Shown here piece by piece: positions 35,472-45,187 of a stretch of DNA of 64,000 bases. The position numbers were made by a program, and so were the translations under genes. The DNA is from Desulfosediminicola flagellatus (lineage in GTDB: Bacteria; Desulfobacterota; Desulfobulbia; Desulfobulbales; Desulfocapsaceae): positions 6,032,501-6,096,500 of the forward strand of contig NZ_CP050698.1 of NCBI RefSeq assembly GCF_005116655.2. Reading direction: 5' to 3'. The notes under the pieces are model-generated. The model did not search any database. It was given only the letters and a program-made list of their open reading frames with translations, and was not told the DNA's origin. Each line of letters begins with the position of its first letter. Position 1 is the first letter of the stretch.

Positions 35472-37256
35472 TTACGCGATGGTAACCAGGGGCTCACCAG
35501 TCTGAACGGTATCACCTACAGCTACATGCAATGCTACAATCTTGCCGGCAGAAGGAGATTTGACGTCAGATTCCATCTTCATTGCTTCCATAACCACGAG
35601 TGGCTGGTCCTTGGTTACGGTGGCACCAACTTCTACAAGCACCTTCAGGATATTACCCGGGGTAGGTGCTTCAACGTCGGTACCTTCAGCAACAGGAGCG
35701 GCAGCAACAGGTGCAGCAGCGGTAGCCTGAACTCCACCAGCTTCGGTGACGTTAACATTGTATGGACGGTTGTTAACGGTGATGGTGTAGTTGCGTGGGC
35801 CCATTGCTGCAGGGGCAGCAGCCGGAGCAGCTTTAGCAGCTTTTTTGTCTGCCGGCTTCTCATCAGAAATTTTACGCACGTTAACCTGTGCTTTTCCCTG
35901 GAGGAAGTCGAGACCTTTGGATTCACAGCTGGCAATAATGAAAATGTTCTCATCAGTAACCGGAAGATTGTTGTCCTGAAGAATTTTTGTAGCCTTAGGA
36001 ATACCCGGCTCAAGAATATCAAGTGGATCATCGGTGAAGACAGGTTTTCCAAGTTGCTCTGAAGCAAGTTTAACGATCTCAGGATCAGCAGGAACCGGAG
36101 TGCGTCCGAAGTAACCGAGAACCATGTTGCCGTAGCTTGGGTTGATCTTCTTCCACTTACCCTGGGTAACGTTGAGGTATGCCTGCTGGAAGTAGAACTG
36201 GGAAACCGGAGTAACGGAAGTACCGAAACCACCGCGGGCAACTACCTCGGACATCTCTTTAATAACGTCACCGTAGAGATGGAGGGTGCCGGTGTCACGC
36301 ATCATCATGGTGTTTGCGGTAAGCGCTCCACCAGGCATTGGCGACAGGGTAACGTTTGGAGAAACCATTTTGGCTTCTGGCGGGAAGAAGTAATCTTTCA
36401 TTGCTTCTTCAAATGCTTCAACCGCAACAAGTACCTTTCTATAATCGATATCGAGAGTGTACTCGGTGCCTTTTAATGCGTGAATCTGAGAAAGGATATC
36501 AGGCTGGCAGGTACCACCGGAAACAGGGGTTTTTGCAAGGTCGATACCGTCAGCTCCACCTTCGATAGCTGCCATGTTCTGGGAAATACCCAGCCCTGCG
36601 GTGTCATGGGTGTGGAACCAGAGGATGGTGTCGTCGGAAACGATCTTACGTGCAGCTTTGAAGGTCTCGTATACTTTTCTCGGATTGGAGGTACCGGATG
36701 CATCTTTGAAGCAGATTGAATGGAATGGAATGTCTGCAGCAAGGATCTGCTTGAGGCGATCCATGTAAAATTCTGGATCGTGGGCACCGCTGCAACCTGG
36801 TGGAAGCTCCATCATGGAAACAACGATCTGGTGATTCAGTCCGTGATGAGCGATACGCTCACCTGAGTACTCGAGGTTACGGATATCATTTAATGCGTCG
36901 AAGTTACGGATGGTTGTCATGCCGTGCTTCTTGAACATTTTCGCGTGCAGGTCGATGATATCACGTGGACACTGGCTCAGTGCAACAACGTTGATACCAC
37001 GTGCAAGTGTCTGCAGAGCGACATTCGGGCCAACCTCGGCACGAAATCTGTCCATCATATCAAAGGCAGACTCACCACAGTAAAAGAACAGAGACTGGAA
37101 TCGTGCGCCGCCGCCGGCTTCGATATTGTCAATTCCAGCATCGACAGATGCTTTTACTGCCGGCATGAAGTCGTCTGTCAATACTCTGGCACCAAACACT
37201 GACTGAAAACCATCCCTGAAGGATGTATCCATGAATTTAATTACTTTTTTGCCCAC
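35472..37256 (-). CDS. oadA: oxaloacetate decarboxylase alpha subunit (carboxyltransferase + biotin carrier)
   Basis: 594 residues from a GTG with a GAGGAG site. The carboxyltransferase TIM barrel (about 1-470) has the metal residues of DTSFRDGFQ, FKDASGT and WFHTHDTAG. An Ala/Pro-rich linker leads to the C-terminal biotinyl domain with VVMEAMKMESDV. It transfers CO2 from oxaloacetate to biotin for OadB. Most OadA proteins read DxxRDAHQS at the first motif; FRDGFQSVFGAR is a variant, so a related 2-oxo or acyl substrate cannot be excluded. Confidence 0.88.
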   Translation of the reverse strand: MGKKVIKFMDTSFRDGFQSVFGARVLTDDFMPAVKASVDAGIDNIEAGGGARFQSLFFYCGESAFDMMDRFRAEVGPNVALQTLARGINVVALSQCPRDIIDLHAKMFKKHGMTTIRNFDALNDIRNLEYSGERIAHHGLNHQIVVSMMELPPGCSGAHDPEFYMDRLKQILAADIPFHSICFKDASGTSNPRKVYETFKAARKIVSDDTILWFHTHDTAGLGISQNMAAIEGGADGIDLAKTPVSGGTCQPDILSQIHALKGTEYTLDIDYRKVLVAVEAFEEAMKDYFFPPEAKMVSPNVTLSPMPGGALTANTMMMRDTGTLHLYGDVIKEMSEVVARGGFGTSVTPVSQFYFQQAYLNVTQGKWKKINPSYGNMVLGYFGRTPVPADPEIVKLASEQLGKPVFTDDPLDILEPGIPKATKILQDNNLPVTDENIFIIASCESKGLDFLQGKAQVNVRKISDEKPADKKAAKAAPAAAPAAMGPRNYTITVNNRPYNVNVTEAGGVQATAAAPVAAAPVAEGTDVEAPTPGNILKVLVEVGATVTKDQPLVVMEAMKMESDVKSPSAGKIVALHVAVGDTVQTGEPLVTIA

Positions 37257-37340
37257 GTTTTTCTCCTCGCTTTTGTTTAATTCTTACAACAAGTTCTGTG
37301 CAAATTCAGTAGGGTATCTTCTTTGGTTCAGATAAATAGT

Positions 37341-37604
37341 TCAACCATGGGCGAACTTCTCTGCTTCAAACGCTGCAACTGCCGCAGCAATTACTGCGAT
37401 GTCATCGTCTGCATCCTGTGAAGATTTCTTCTCTTTTCTGCTCCTTGCCAATAACTCCCTTTCCAGCTTGATCGCCTCTAACTCTCTAGCTGTCGCACCA
37501 CGGGTCAGGTGGGAAACAAGCTGAATGAGGAAAATCATAAAGATTAGGAATAGCACGACGGTTGTCATGCCAACGAACATCAGTTTTACGCCTTCAAGAA
37601 TCAT
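37341..37604 (-). CDS. oadG: oxaloacetate decarboxylase gamma subunit
   Basis: 87 residues: one N-terminal membrane helix (VKLMFVGMTTVVLFLIFMIFLIQLV) then a charged cytoplasmic tail ending DDDIAVIAAAVAAFEAEKF, typical of OadG. It assembles the alpha and beta subunits. First gene of the operon, with an AGGAGGAGG site. Confidence 0.88.
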   Translation of the reverse strand: MILEGVKLMFVGMTTVVLFLIFMIFLIQLVSHLTRGATARELEAIKLERELLARSRKEKKSSQDADDDIAVIAAAVAAFEAEKFAHG

Positions 37605-37844
37605 GCGGGGTCGGCCTCCTCCTGGTGAAGGTTGACTGGTATAAAAAGTAAACCACAGCGGCCAATGTACACTATGAGCTGTGGTCGTACAAATGCATTA
37701 AAATAAACGGACTAATCAGAATTACTTATATGACGGCGGAAGGAGTAGGCCATTGGCATGACATGCCTGACAAACTCCTCGCTGTTATAATAAGGAAGAA
37801 AAACCTGCTGAGGTAGGGTGGGGAGAGTGATTTGAACGTACTAA

Positions 37845-38129
37845 TTATACTTCATAAATAGCGTATTCTGTTTTCTCTCCAAGCAGATTGTCTATTTCAT
37901 TCTGAATGTTGATGCGCTGCTCATTATTGAACCAGGCGTCCCAATCCTGCTGTGAACGCCAAGTGCTAATTACCATACACTCATCGTCGTGGTCAAGACG
38001 TTTGAGCGTTTCCCCATAGATGTAGCCGGGCTGGCTAAGAGTCAGAGCACGCAGTTTTTTTAGAAGGACTGTAAGCTCAAGAATATTTGCAGAAGCTACT
38101 TTACGTCGGATGAAGATTTTCACGGTCAT
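37845..38129 (-). CDS. ABM-domain (antibiotic biosynthesis monooxygenase-like) protein
   Basis: 94 residues from the ATG at 38129 with TAAGGAG upstream; an upstream in-frame extension to 38198 is unlikely. The ferredoxin-like ABM fold is seen in VKIFIRRKVASANILE, LSQPGYIYGETL and CMVISTWRSQQDWDAWF. ABM proteins include small oxygenases and heme-degrading or stress-related enzymes. No specific substrate can be read from the sequence. Confidence 0.8.
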   Translation of the reverse strand: MTVKIFIRRKVASANILELTVLLKKLRALTLSQPGYIYGETLKRLDHDDECMVISTWRSQQDWDAWFNNEQRINIQNEIDNLLGEKTEYAIYEV

Positions 38130-38376
38130 GAGTGGTTTCTCCTTATCGGTAAAGCTGGTTGGCTGCTGGTGAGATGAGCTTTTTTCAGCAAAAAACACCA
38201 GTGATTACTCCACGCTGCTGAGGATAATAACGTGCATTTAGGTGTGGAAAAACAGTGGTTCAGCTAATTAAAGCGTATCTGCAATAACAGATTTTGTAAA
38301 GATTCTTTCAAAAGTTTAGGATGCCAGGTGGAAGAATGGTCGATGTATCAAATATTCTGATACATCGACCCGAATG

Positions 38377-40113
38377 TTATCGTTTGATTAATTGTGCCAT
38401 TTCGAGCAGGCGGATAAATTCTGCCCGATAACCATCCTCGTCCCGGCCTTTGCTGTTTTTTGCAATGTCTATAAGTTCATTCAGATCCAAATCATGTATA
38501 TATGGTGATTTTTTCAAAACCATACCAAAGCCTGCGACAGAAGAGGCAAAACGAAAATCGTCAGAAGTGGCGCTGAGACTATTTGCCGAGTCATGAACAG
38601 TAATCGTCTGCAACTGCGATATTTCCAGCCCAATCGGTTTGTATCTGAGCTTTAATGTCATAATTTCAAAAGAGTCTGTGCTTACTGATTGTACCTTTCG
38701 GTATTTGAGTTCATCGACTTCCGGGATATCAGGAGAACCTGCAGGAATAATCTCATAGAGTGCGGTAACGGCATGGCCTAGTCCGATTTCTCCGGCATCT
38801 TTTTTATCATCTTTAAAATCTTCGTCGGCAAGCATTCTGTTCTCATAACCGATAAGCCTGTATGCACCGACAATAGCAGGGTTGAACTCAACCTGGATCT
38901 TTACATCCTTAGCGAGTGCAAAGAGCGTGGAGGCCCGCTCTTTAATGAGTACCTTTTTGGCTTCAAGCAAGGAGTCGATATATCCATAGTTGCCGTTGCC
39001 ACTATCAGCCAGAATTTCCATGGTATCGTCATGGTAGTTGCCCATACCAAAGCCGAGAACGGTCAGGAATACACCAGTTTCACGTTTTTCGGTGATCAGT
39101 TTTCTCAATTCGCCACGGCTCGTTGTTCCAACGTTGAAGTCACCGTCTGAAGCAAGGATTACCCTGTTATTGCCTTGTGGCATGAGAACCTGTTCAGCGA
39201 GGGCATATGCGGTGATTATACCACTCGATCCATGGGTCGAGCCGCCTGAAGTAAGGTTATGTATTGCAGCACGTATTTCTTCTTTTTTGTCACCTGCAGT
39301 CGGTTGCAGGACGATTCTGTCAGCACCTGCATAGACAACTATCGATACCCGGTCTTTAGCAGTAAGCTCATCCACCAGCATCAACATCGATTGCTTCAAC
39401 AGGGGCAGCTTATTGGCACTATTCATGGAGCCGGAGACATCAATCAAAAAGACAAGATTAGAGGGGGGAAGCTCTCTTGCATCTATCTTTTTTGCCTGTA
39501 GTCCGATTTTCACCAGTTTGTGAGAACTGTTCCATGGCGCCGGTCCGAGCTCTGCGGTGAGAGAAAATGGTCCGTCTTCAGGTTGAGGGTATTCATAATT
39601 GAAATAGTTCACCATCTCTTCGATGCGGATTGCCCCTACAGGCGGCAGACTTCCGCTATTAATAAAACGCCTGATGTTTGCGTATGATGCTGTGTCAACA
39701 TCAATGGAAAAGGTGGAGAGTGGATCGTTATTGGCATTGATAAAGACGTTTTCTTCCAGTGGAGTATATGATTCAGTGTTGTGAGCAGGTATTGGCGGAG
39801 CAATGCCCTCGCCCACAGGGAAAGCCACCATCTGGTGTGCTGCTGACATTTTACCCTTTTTCCCTTCCTGGAATGCTCTTGACACGGGTGGAGCTTGAGG
39901 TTGCACTTTTGCACCCGTCAATAGTTGCGATGCAGCAACATCGCTAACTGACAGTTTAACTTCCTGTTCGGCAGGTATGGGTTGATGCCTCGAACTGTAC
40001 ATAGTCGATTGATCAGCTTCTTTGTGGCTTCTGGGGGATTCACTACAACTAAAAAGCAGTGTGAGTGAGGTTGCAAGAATGAGTGTGCTGGTGATAGGTT
40101 GTCTGATTTTCAT
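38377..40113 (-). CDS. von Willebrand factor A lipoprotein (YfbK-like)
   Basis: About 578 residues from the ATG at 40113 (GAGAGG site). A lipoprotein signal ends with the lipobox LLFSC, so it is membrane anchored in the periplasm. An N-terminal YfbK-type segment (NVFINANNDPLSTFSIDVDTASYANIRRFI) precedes the vWA domain with the MIDAS motif DVSGSMNSANKL and the later Thr/Asp loops (TSGGSTHGSSGI, ASDGDFNVG). A YfbK C-terminal domain follows (DGYRAEFIRLLEMAQ). Family function is unsettled; it faces a sigma/anti-sigma pair. Confidence 0.85.
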   Translation of the reverse strand: MKIRQPITSTLILATSLTLLFSCSESPRSHKEADQSTMYSSRHQPIPAEQEVKLSVSDVAASQLLTGAKVQPQAPPVSRAFQEGKKGKMSAAHQMVAFPVGEGIAPPIPAHNTESYTPLEENVFINANNDPLSTFSIDVDTASYANIRRFINSGSLPPVGAIRIEEMVNYFNYEYPQPEDGPFSLTAELGPAPWNSSHKLVKIGLQAKKIDARELPPSNLVFLIDVSGSMNSANKLPLLKQSMLMLVDELTAKDRVSIVVYAGADRIVLQPTAGDKKEEIRAAIHNLTSGGSTHGSSGIITAYALAEQVLMPQGNNRVILASDGDFNVGTTSRGELRKLITEKRETGVFLTVLGFGMGNYHDDTMEILADSGNGNYGYIDSLLEAKKVLIKERASTLFALAKDVKIQVEFNPAIVGAYRLIGYENRMLADEDFKDDKKDAGEIGLGHAVTALYEIIPAGSPDIPEVDELKYRKVQSVSTDSFEIMTLKLRYKPIGLEISQLQTITVHDSANSLSATSDDFRFASSVAGFGMVLKKSPYIHDLDLNELIDIAKNSKGRDEDGYRAEFIRLLEMAQLIKR

Positions 40114-40218
40114 GATGTCCTCTCTGGAGTTGGAATAGTACAGCATCTTTTTCTGTCTACACTCACTGACGGACCTCAACGATAATTGTGTCGCAAAAAA
40201 TAAAGAATATTTTTTTAA

Positions 40219-40235
40219 TCCGACAGGCTCCTGGA
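40219..40235. repeat. solo end of the palindromic repeat family
   Basis: TCCGACAGGCTCCTGG matches the terminal sequence of the repeats at 45062, 51471, 53141 and 58301. No partner end is seen nearby, so it may be a decayed copy. The rest of the 40114-40431 gap has no gene. Confidence 0.5.
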
Positions 40236-40431
40236 TTACTCATAAGAATATTGTGAATTTCGTTTATTATACACGAGTATATCTGTATTAATAGGGCATG
40301 TCTTCGAGCCGAATTTCGTAATTGTATCTATTGGACATATTTGTAAAACGATTAAATTTCGATAACATCCAGCTAAAATACTGTGTTGAATAGCGTGGTG
40401 TACATTCTTTAAGAAGCTATCGGGTTACGCA

Positions 40432-41244
40432 TTGAAGGGAACAAAAGAACAGATATTGGAGCACTGGGAGCTTATTAACCGTTTGGCAGTACGCCGGTTT
40501 GGAGAGCGGCCTCTTGCGGAAGAGGCGGCGCTTTCGGTCATGAATGGATTGCTGGCAAATGATGGTGAACGATTAAAAAAGTACAGCTCGAAATCATCGT
40601 TTGCAGCGTATCTTGCTTCTGTCACTTATCATCTGCTTGAAGATTTTTCCCGCAAACGTTATGGCCGAAAACGTGCCCCGCTGTGGATTAGAAATCTGGG
40701 TGGTATCTGGCTGCATCTTTATACCCTGCTTTGCCTTGAGCGCCTGGAACCAGCAGAGGCCATAGAGTTTGTTCTGCAAAAAGGTGATGAACATTCTGTT
40801 GAGACTGAAGTTGAAGATGCGGCCTGGACAGTAAAGCAGCAGGTTACAGACTGCGGCAGTCATCAGGGGCTTGAAGTTGGTTATGATGAAGAGCAGATAC
40901 CGGTTGTTGATGAGGGCAGTTGTATACACCAGGCTGATCGTGTTGAAGATCTTGATAAAAAGCAGCTCTTCACCATGCTGTTCTCAATTTTGACTGATAA
41001 GGTTGATGATGTTGATACGAGCAGTCTGCAAAAACTGTGTGCGTTTGATGCCCGCCTTTCAAGCGAAGAGAAGCTGTTGCTAAAACTCTGCTACCAGGAT
41101 GAGCTAACGGTGGCTGCCGCCGGTGAGATGCTTGGTTTAAATCGGCATCAGGCACATGGACGGCTCAGAAGGTTGCTTGGCAGGGTGCGTGAAGATCTTG
41201 AGCGAATTGGTCTGGATCATGAAATTCTGGAGCTTCTCAGGTAA
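40432..41244 (+). CDS. sigma-70-family (ECF-like) factor
   Basis: 270 residues starting at a TTG. The region-2-like part (NRLAVRRFGERPLAEEAALSVMNGLL...SFAAYLASVTYHLLEDFSRKRYGR) and the C-terminal region-4 helix-turn-helix (LSSEEKLLLKLCYQDELTVAAAGEMLGLNRHQAHGRLRRLL) are separated by an unusually long, acidic, poorly conserved middle (about 110-190). The start has a weak ribosome site. It lies 86 bp before a zinc-finger membrane protein that is probably its anti-sigma factor, and divergent from the YfbK-like lipoprotein. Confidence 0.75.
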   Translation: MKGTKEQILEHWELINRLAVRRFGERPLAEEAALSVMNGLLANDGERLKKYSSKSSFAAYLASVTYHLLEDFSRKRYGRKRAPLWIRNLGGIWLHLYTLLCLERLEPAEAIEFVLQKGDEHSVETEVEDAAWTVKQQVTDCGSHQGLEVGYDEEQIPVVDEGSCIHQADRVEDLDKKQLFTMLFSILTDKVDDVDTSSLQKLCAFDARLSSEEKLLLKLCYQDELTVAAAGEMLGLNRHQAHGRLRRLLGRVREDLERIGLDHEILELLR

Positions 41245-41329
41245 AATCAGTTGTAAAAAGAGACGACACATCGCTTTGGCTTGTCCGTCAGGTAGATTAG
41301 AATAGAAGAATACTATAAATCCCCAGTTA

Positions 41330-42283
41330 ATGGATCGCAGAATGGCCGATATACATAATCTTGATGATCAGCGGAAAAAAGATAAGCTCACAGCGCATAT
41401 TGCACTTGGCGCAGAAGAGTCAGAAGAGGTTCTGGGGGATTGCCTTAATCCCGAACAACTGACAGACATTGCTGTGGGCGACTGCACTCCTGAAGAAAAA
41501 GCGCGTGCCCTTGCGCATTTTGGAACCTGTAAGAAATGTTATGATGCCTGGGTTGCCATTAGCTTCTCTATCGCTGCTGTACATAGGGGGACGAACAGGC
41601 CGGCAAGCTCTTTCGGCAGTGTCAGAAATCTCACCTTTTTAGGTTCAGCTTTTGCCATTGCTGCAAGCGTTATGGTTTTTTTGAACATTAAAGATGAACC
41701 GATGGTACAGCAGGTAGCAGCTCCGCCAGCTATTGAGCGGAAAGCGGTCGGTGATAATGTTGCCGGAGAGGTAGGTGCTGATGCAGAGCCAGTGCAGGCG
41801 AAAAAAATCGAGAACGCACTGGCTCCTCCGGTTCCTGCAATGACACAACCTTCTGCTGCTGCAAAGGCAAAAGCTCGTCGGCAAAGCGAGCCGACCAGGG
41901 TGTTGATGCATGCAGATGCAGAGAACACTGCACAAAAACGTTCGCCTGACATGGCTGCAGAGGTTCAGGCTGTAGCAGGAACCACTGCATATACTGAGAA
42001 TGAATCGTTGCAACTGGGCGAAACAGTTTCGATTGCACAATGGTTGGCAAAGGTAAAAGAAGCGTGTCTGGTGGCAGATCAAAAAACAGATCAGCCTGCA
42101 GCTTTATACTGGCAATCATTGTCAGATCAGGGAGTACATCTTGATATGAGAGAAATCCCGGCTTCCATGCAAGACCGGATAAAGCGAATCACAGTGCTTT
42201 TGGCTGCAGCAGAGCAAACAGGTAGTGATCAACACTGTCGCTCCATTCTGGCATTACTTGCAGAAGATGGTGTTACGGAGTAA
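41330..42283 (+). CDS. putative anti-sigma factor with zinc-finger and one membrane helix
   Basis: 317 residues. The N-terminal cytoplasmic part has a ZAS-like motif ending HFGTCKKCYDAW (HxxxCxxC). One membrane helix follows (LTFLGSAFAIAASVMVFLNI, about 104-123), then an Ala/Pro-rich periplasmic part of about 190 residues. This layout is that of zinc anti-sigma factors which hold an ECF sigma factor at the membrane. The periplasmic part could sense the neighbouring vWA lipoprotein (inference). Confidence 0.7.
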   Translation: MDRRMADIHNLDDQRKKDKLTAHIALGAEESEEVLGDCLNPEQLTDIAVGDCTPEEKARALAHFGTCKKCYDAWVAISFSIAAVHRGTNRPASSFGSVRNLTFLGSAFAIAASVMVFLNIKDEPMVQQVAAPPAIERKAVGDNVAGEVGADAEPVQAKKIENALAPPVPAMTQPSAAAKAKARRQSEPTRVLMHADAENTAQKRSPDMAAEVQAVAGTTAYTENESLQLGETVSIAQWLAKVKEACLVADQKTDQPAALYWQSLSDQGVHLDMREIPASMQDRIKRITVLLAAAEQTGSDQHCRSILALLAEDGVTE

Positions 42284-42422
42284 ATAGAGGGCAACTTTTC
42301 CCGGCAGCATAGCCTGTGCGATTTTTAAAAAAACTATATATGCAGTTTACCAGGCTGAGTGATCCATGAACTGTAAAGGTTCATTGAGTGGCTGGATTAA
42401 ACGGATACCCAAAGAGAGCATT

Positions 42423-43136
42423 ATGAGCAAAAACGAGATCCCATTAAAAGATCGGATAATAGTCGCCCTGGACGTGAATGATCAGGAAAAAGCCAAAGAG
42501 ATCGTCAAGCAGTGTGAGTCGCACATCGGTTTCTTTAAAGTCGGCCTGCAGCTGTTTATGTCGAGCTATTTTGACACTGTTGACTGGATTGTTGACCGGG
42601 GTCATAAAGTCATGCTGGACCTGAAGTTTTTTGATATTCCCGAGACAGTAAAACTCGCTGTCGAGCAGGTAAACAGCCGCGGTGTAACCTTTGCCACCAT
42701 TCATGGAAATGACCCGATCATCCGTGCTGCTGTCGAAGCACGCGGTGATATGCAGTTGTTGGCTGTCACGGTGCTCACCAGTTTTGGTGAGGAGGATCTG
42801 CGGGCAATGGGTATGACCCAGTCTGTTGAAGATCTCGTTTACTATCGGGCAAAACGCGCTTTGGAGCTTGGTTGTGACGGTGTGGTTTCTTCGGGCCTTG
42901 AGGCTGAGAGGATGCGCAACGACCTCGGTGAAAAATTGCTTATTGTCACTCCGGGAATCCGTCCCGGTGCCAATATAGAAGATTCCGGCGATGACCAGAA
43001 ACGCATTGTTACAGCAGGAATGGCTATCTCCAACGGTGCAAACCATGTTGTAGTTGGGCGTCCGATCACCAAAGCCGAAGATCCTATCAAAGTTATCGAA
43101 ATGATGCAGCGGGATATTGTTGAAAGTAAAGGCTGA
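42423..43136 (+). CDS. pyrF: orotidine 5'-phosphate decarboxylase
   Basis: 237 residues from the ATG at 42423, after an AGAGAG site; an upstream ATG at 42366 adds an unlikely extension. It makes UMP from OMP in pyrimidine synthesis. The catalytic tetrad lies in VMLDLKFFDIPETV (the DxKxxDI signature), with IIVALDVND at the N-terminus and the phosphate loop VTPGIRP...VVVGRPITKA near the end. Confidence 0.96.
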   Translation: MSKNEIPLKDRIIVALDVNDQEKAKEIVKQCESHIGFFKVGLQLFMSSYFDTVDWIVDRGHKVMLDLKFFDIPETVKLAVEQVNSRGVTFATIHGNDPIIRAAVEARGDMQLLAVTVLTSFGEEDLRAMGMTQSVEDLVYYRAKRALELGCDGVVSSGLEAERMRNDLGEKLLIVTPGIRPGANIEDSGDDQKRIVTAGMAISNGANHVVVGRPITKAEDPIKVIEMMQRDIVESKG

Positions 43137-43296
43137 TTACTTTAGCCCAAAAAAAATAATTTTTTACCCGGTTTGCTGGTAAAAACCGGGTAAAAGAAAA
43201 AAGTACAATGATGATGTAGCTGTTTACCTCCGGACCCCGGTTTTGCGTTGTCTGCATTTCCTCGCGCCCGGTATTTTTTTCTGGAATTGTTCAGCT

Positions 43297-44754
43297 ATGA
43301 ATTACCGTTCGATTGCTAACGTTTTTGGTGTGCTGTTTGTTGTTACCGGCAGCTCAATGATCTTCCCTATAATCTGTTCACTTCTTTACGGCGAGGATGC
43401 CGTGATGCCTCTTGCCATCTCAGCTCTTATTGTTGTAGCTGTCGGCCTGATCGTAAAACAGATATTTAGAAAAAATTATGATTTCAGTATGAAAGATGGT
43501 TTGTTTCTCGCCTCTTTCGGCTGGGTAATGATTTCTGCTGTTTCGGCTCTTCCCTTTATGCTGAGTGGTGTTATCCCTTCTTTTGCTGACGCATTTTTTG
43601 AAATGATGTCAGGATACACAACCACCGGTGCGACGATTCTTACAGATATAGAAACGGTTCCAAAAGGGTTACTGTTCTGGCGAAGCCAGACTCATCTGCT
43701 TGGCGGAATGGGTTTCTTAACCCTTACCTTGCTGTTTCTGCCCCATGGTATGGGAGGTGTGCGGATCTTTAGGGCTGAATCAAGCCCGGGTCAGGTAATT
43801 ACGGGGGAGAAGTTCAAGGCCAGAAATAAGGATACCATGATCTGGCTCTGGTCGATCTACCTTGTGCTGAATTTGTTGCAGACTATCCTGCTGATGTTTG
43901 GGGATATGTCACTCTTTGACGCGCTTTGTCACGCATTCGGAACTGTATCAACATCCGGCTATTCTACCATGAATGCCAGTCTTGGTGCGTATGACAGTGC
44001 CTACATTGACTGGGTGACCATTGTCTTTATGTTTCTTGGCGGTGTCACCTTTGTACTCTTTTACCAGTTGGTAAAAGGTGATGTGCGGGCAGTTTTCGGT
44101 AACACTGAGTTCCTCTGGTATGTTGGGTTTGTGGTTGTCTTTTCCTTAGCTGTAAGCCTTGTGCTCTATCTCAGCGGCTATTATTCCGGCTTTGCAGATT
44201 CATTGCGCTACGGTGCTTTTCAGGTAGTTTCACTGCTGACGACTACTGGCTTTACGACTGCCGATTACGAACTCTGGCCACAGGCGGCCATGATGTTTCT
44301 CTTTGTAGTCTGCTTTATCGGAGCGTGTGCCGGGTCTACAACAAGTGGCATCAAAGTGGTTCACTATGTGCTTATCTGTAAACATATGTTGGCTGTTATC
44401 CGCAAAATTTTTATACAGCCGATGACTGTCAATTCGGTACGGCTAAATGGTCGGCCTGTGGAATCCACTGTCGTTGATCTTGCTGTCTGCTATTTTATCG
44501 TAAACATATTCATGGTGCTGATCGGCGGCTGTGTAGTTGTGCTGCTGGAGCCGGTTGATTATATAACGGGATTAAGCTCAATCGTTGCCACTTTAATGAA
44601 TATCGGGCCGGGATTCGGAGCTATCGGGCCAAGCGAAAACTACGCCTTTTTCTCAGATGCCACAAAATGGTTCCTGTCCTGGAATATGCTGGTCGGTAGA
44701 TTAGAGATGTTTTCAGCGCTTGTAATATTTTTACCGGCATTCTGGAAGAAGTAA
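43297..44754 (+). CDS. trkH: TrkH-type potassium uptake protein
   Basis: 485 residues from the ATG at 43297. Polytopic membrane protein with four pore-loop repeats carrying selectivity-filter-like segments (MSGYTTTGATIL, FGTVSTSGYSTM, VSLLTTTGFTTAD, MNIGPGFGAIGP). It forms the K+ channel of the Trk/Ktr system, gated by a TrkA-type subunit that is not encoded in this window. Confidence 0.93.
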   Translation: MNYRSIANVFGVLFVVTGSSMIFPIICSLLYGEDAVMPLAISALIVVAVGLIVKQIFRKNYDFSMKDGLFLASFGWVMISAVSALPFMLSGVIPSFADAFFEMMSGYTTTGATILTDIETVPKGLLFWRSQTHLLGGMGFLTLTLLFLPHGMGGVRIFRAESSPGQVITGEKFKARNKDTMIWLWSIYLVLNLLQTILLMFGDMSLFDALCHAFGTVSTSGYSTMNASLGAYDSAYIDWVTIVFMFLGGVTFVLFYQLVKGDVRAVFGNTEFLWYVGFVVVFSLAVSLVLYLSGYYSGFADSLRYGAFQVVSLLTTTGFTTADYELWPQAAMMFLFVVCFIGACAGSTTSGIKVVHYVLICKHMLAVIRKIFIQPMTVNSVRLNGRPVESTVVDLAVCYFIVNIFMVLIGGCVVVLLEPVDYITGLSSIVATLMNIGPGFGAIGPSENYAFFSDATKWFLSWNMLVGRLEMFSALVIFLPAFWKK

Positions 44755-44760
44755 GGCTGG

Positions 44761-44789
44761 GAGCACAGTTGATTATCTGTGCTCTTCCC
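44761..44789 (+). terminator. terminator after trkH
   Basis: GAGCACAG (44761-44768) and CTGTGCTC (44777-44784) with an 8-nt loop, followed by TTCCCT; a moderate terminator. The gap to 45187 otherwise holds only the repeat listed next. Confidence 0.6.
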
Positions 44790-45061
44790 TCATGTGAAGA
44801 GTGATGACAGCACTCAGGCAGTACTGGTTTATTGAGGTGTATAGATATCCTCTTTCGTATGCCCCGATATAGGCAAAACAGCCAACATTTCGGATGGAAA
44901 CGAGGCCTGTTTTCACTATGACAGGAGTACGCTGGCTGATGAGTTGGAGGGCTGTGAGTAGCGGGTTGTGTTAGCTGAAAATATGTGGCTGTTTTTCAAA
45001 AAAAACTGAATACACAAGGTATGTTGATAGTTTTTTACAACACTATCAACATACCTTTGTT

Positions 45062-45160
45062 TAGGAGCCTGTCGGATTATATCCTTTTTCCCCATCTCGG
45101 CGTTATTTTTTGAAAATCCCGAAGAGTTTGGGCAAAAGGCCATTGTCGGACAGCCTCCTA
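45062..45160. repeat. palindromic repeat, short copy A
   Basis: It begins TAGGAGCCTGTCGGA and ends TTGTCGGACAGCCTCCTA. Reversed, it aligns from the end inward with the copies at 51471 and 58301 (CTGTCCGACAATG, a TTTT...CCCA block and a GTTA-like block). It lacks the long inner hairpin of the other copies. Confidence 0.8.
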
Positions 45161-45187
45161 GATAGATTACACAAAATAATTGGCTGG

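Noticed and set aside
35430..36062. 210-codon open frame on the plus strand
   Set aside because: Antisense to oadA, caused by its codon bias and the Ala-rich linker.
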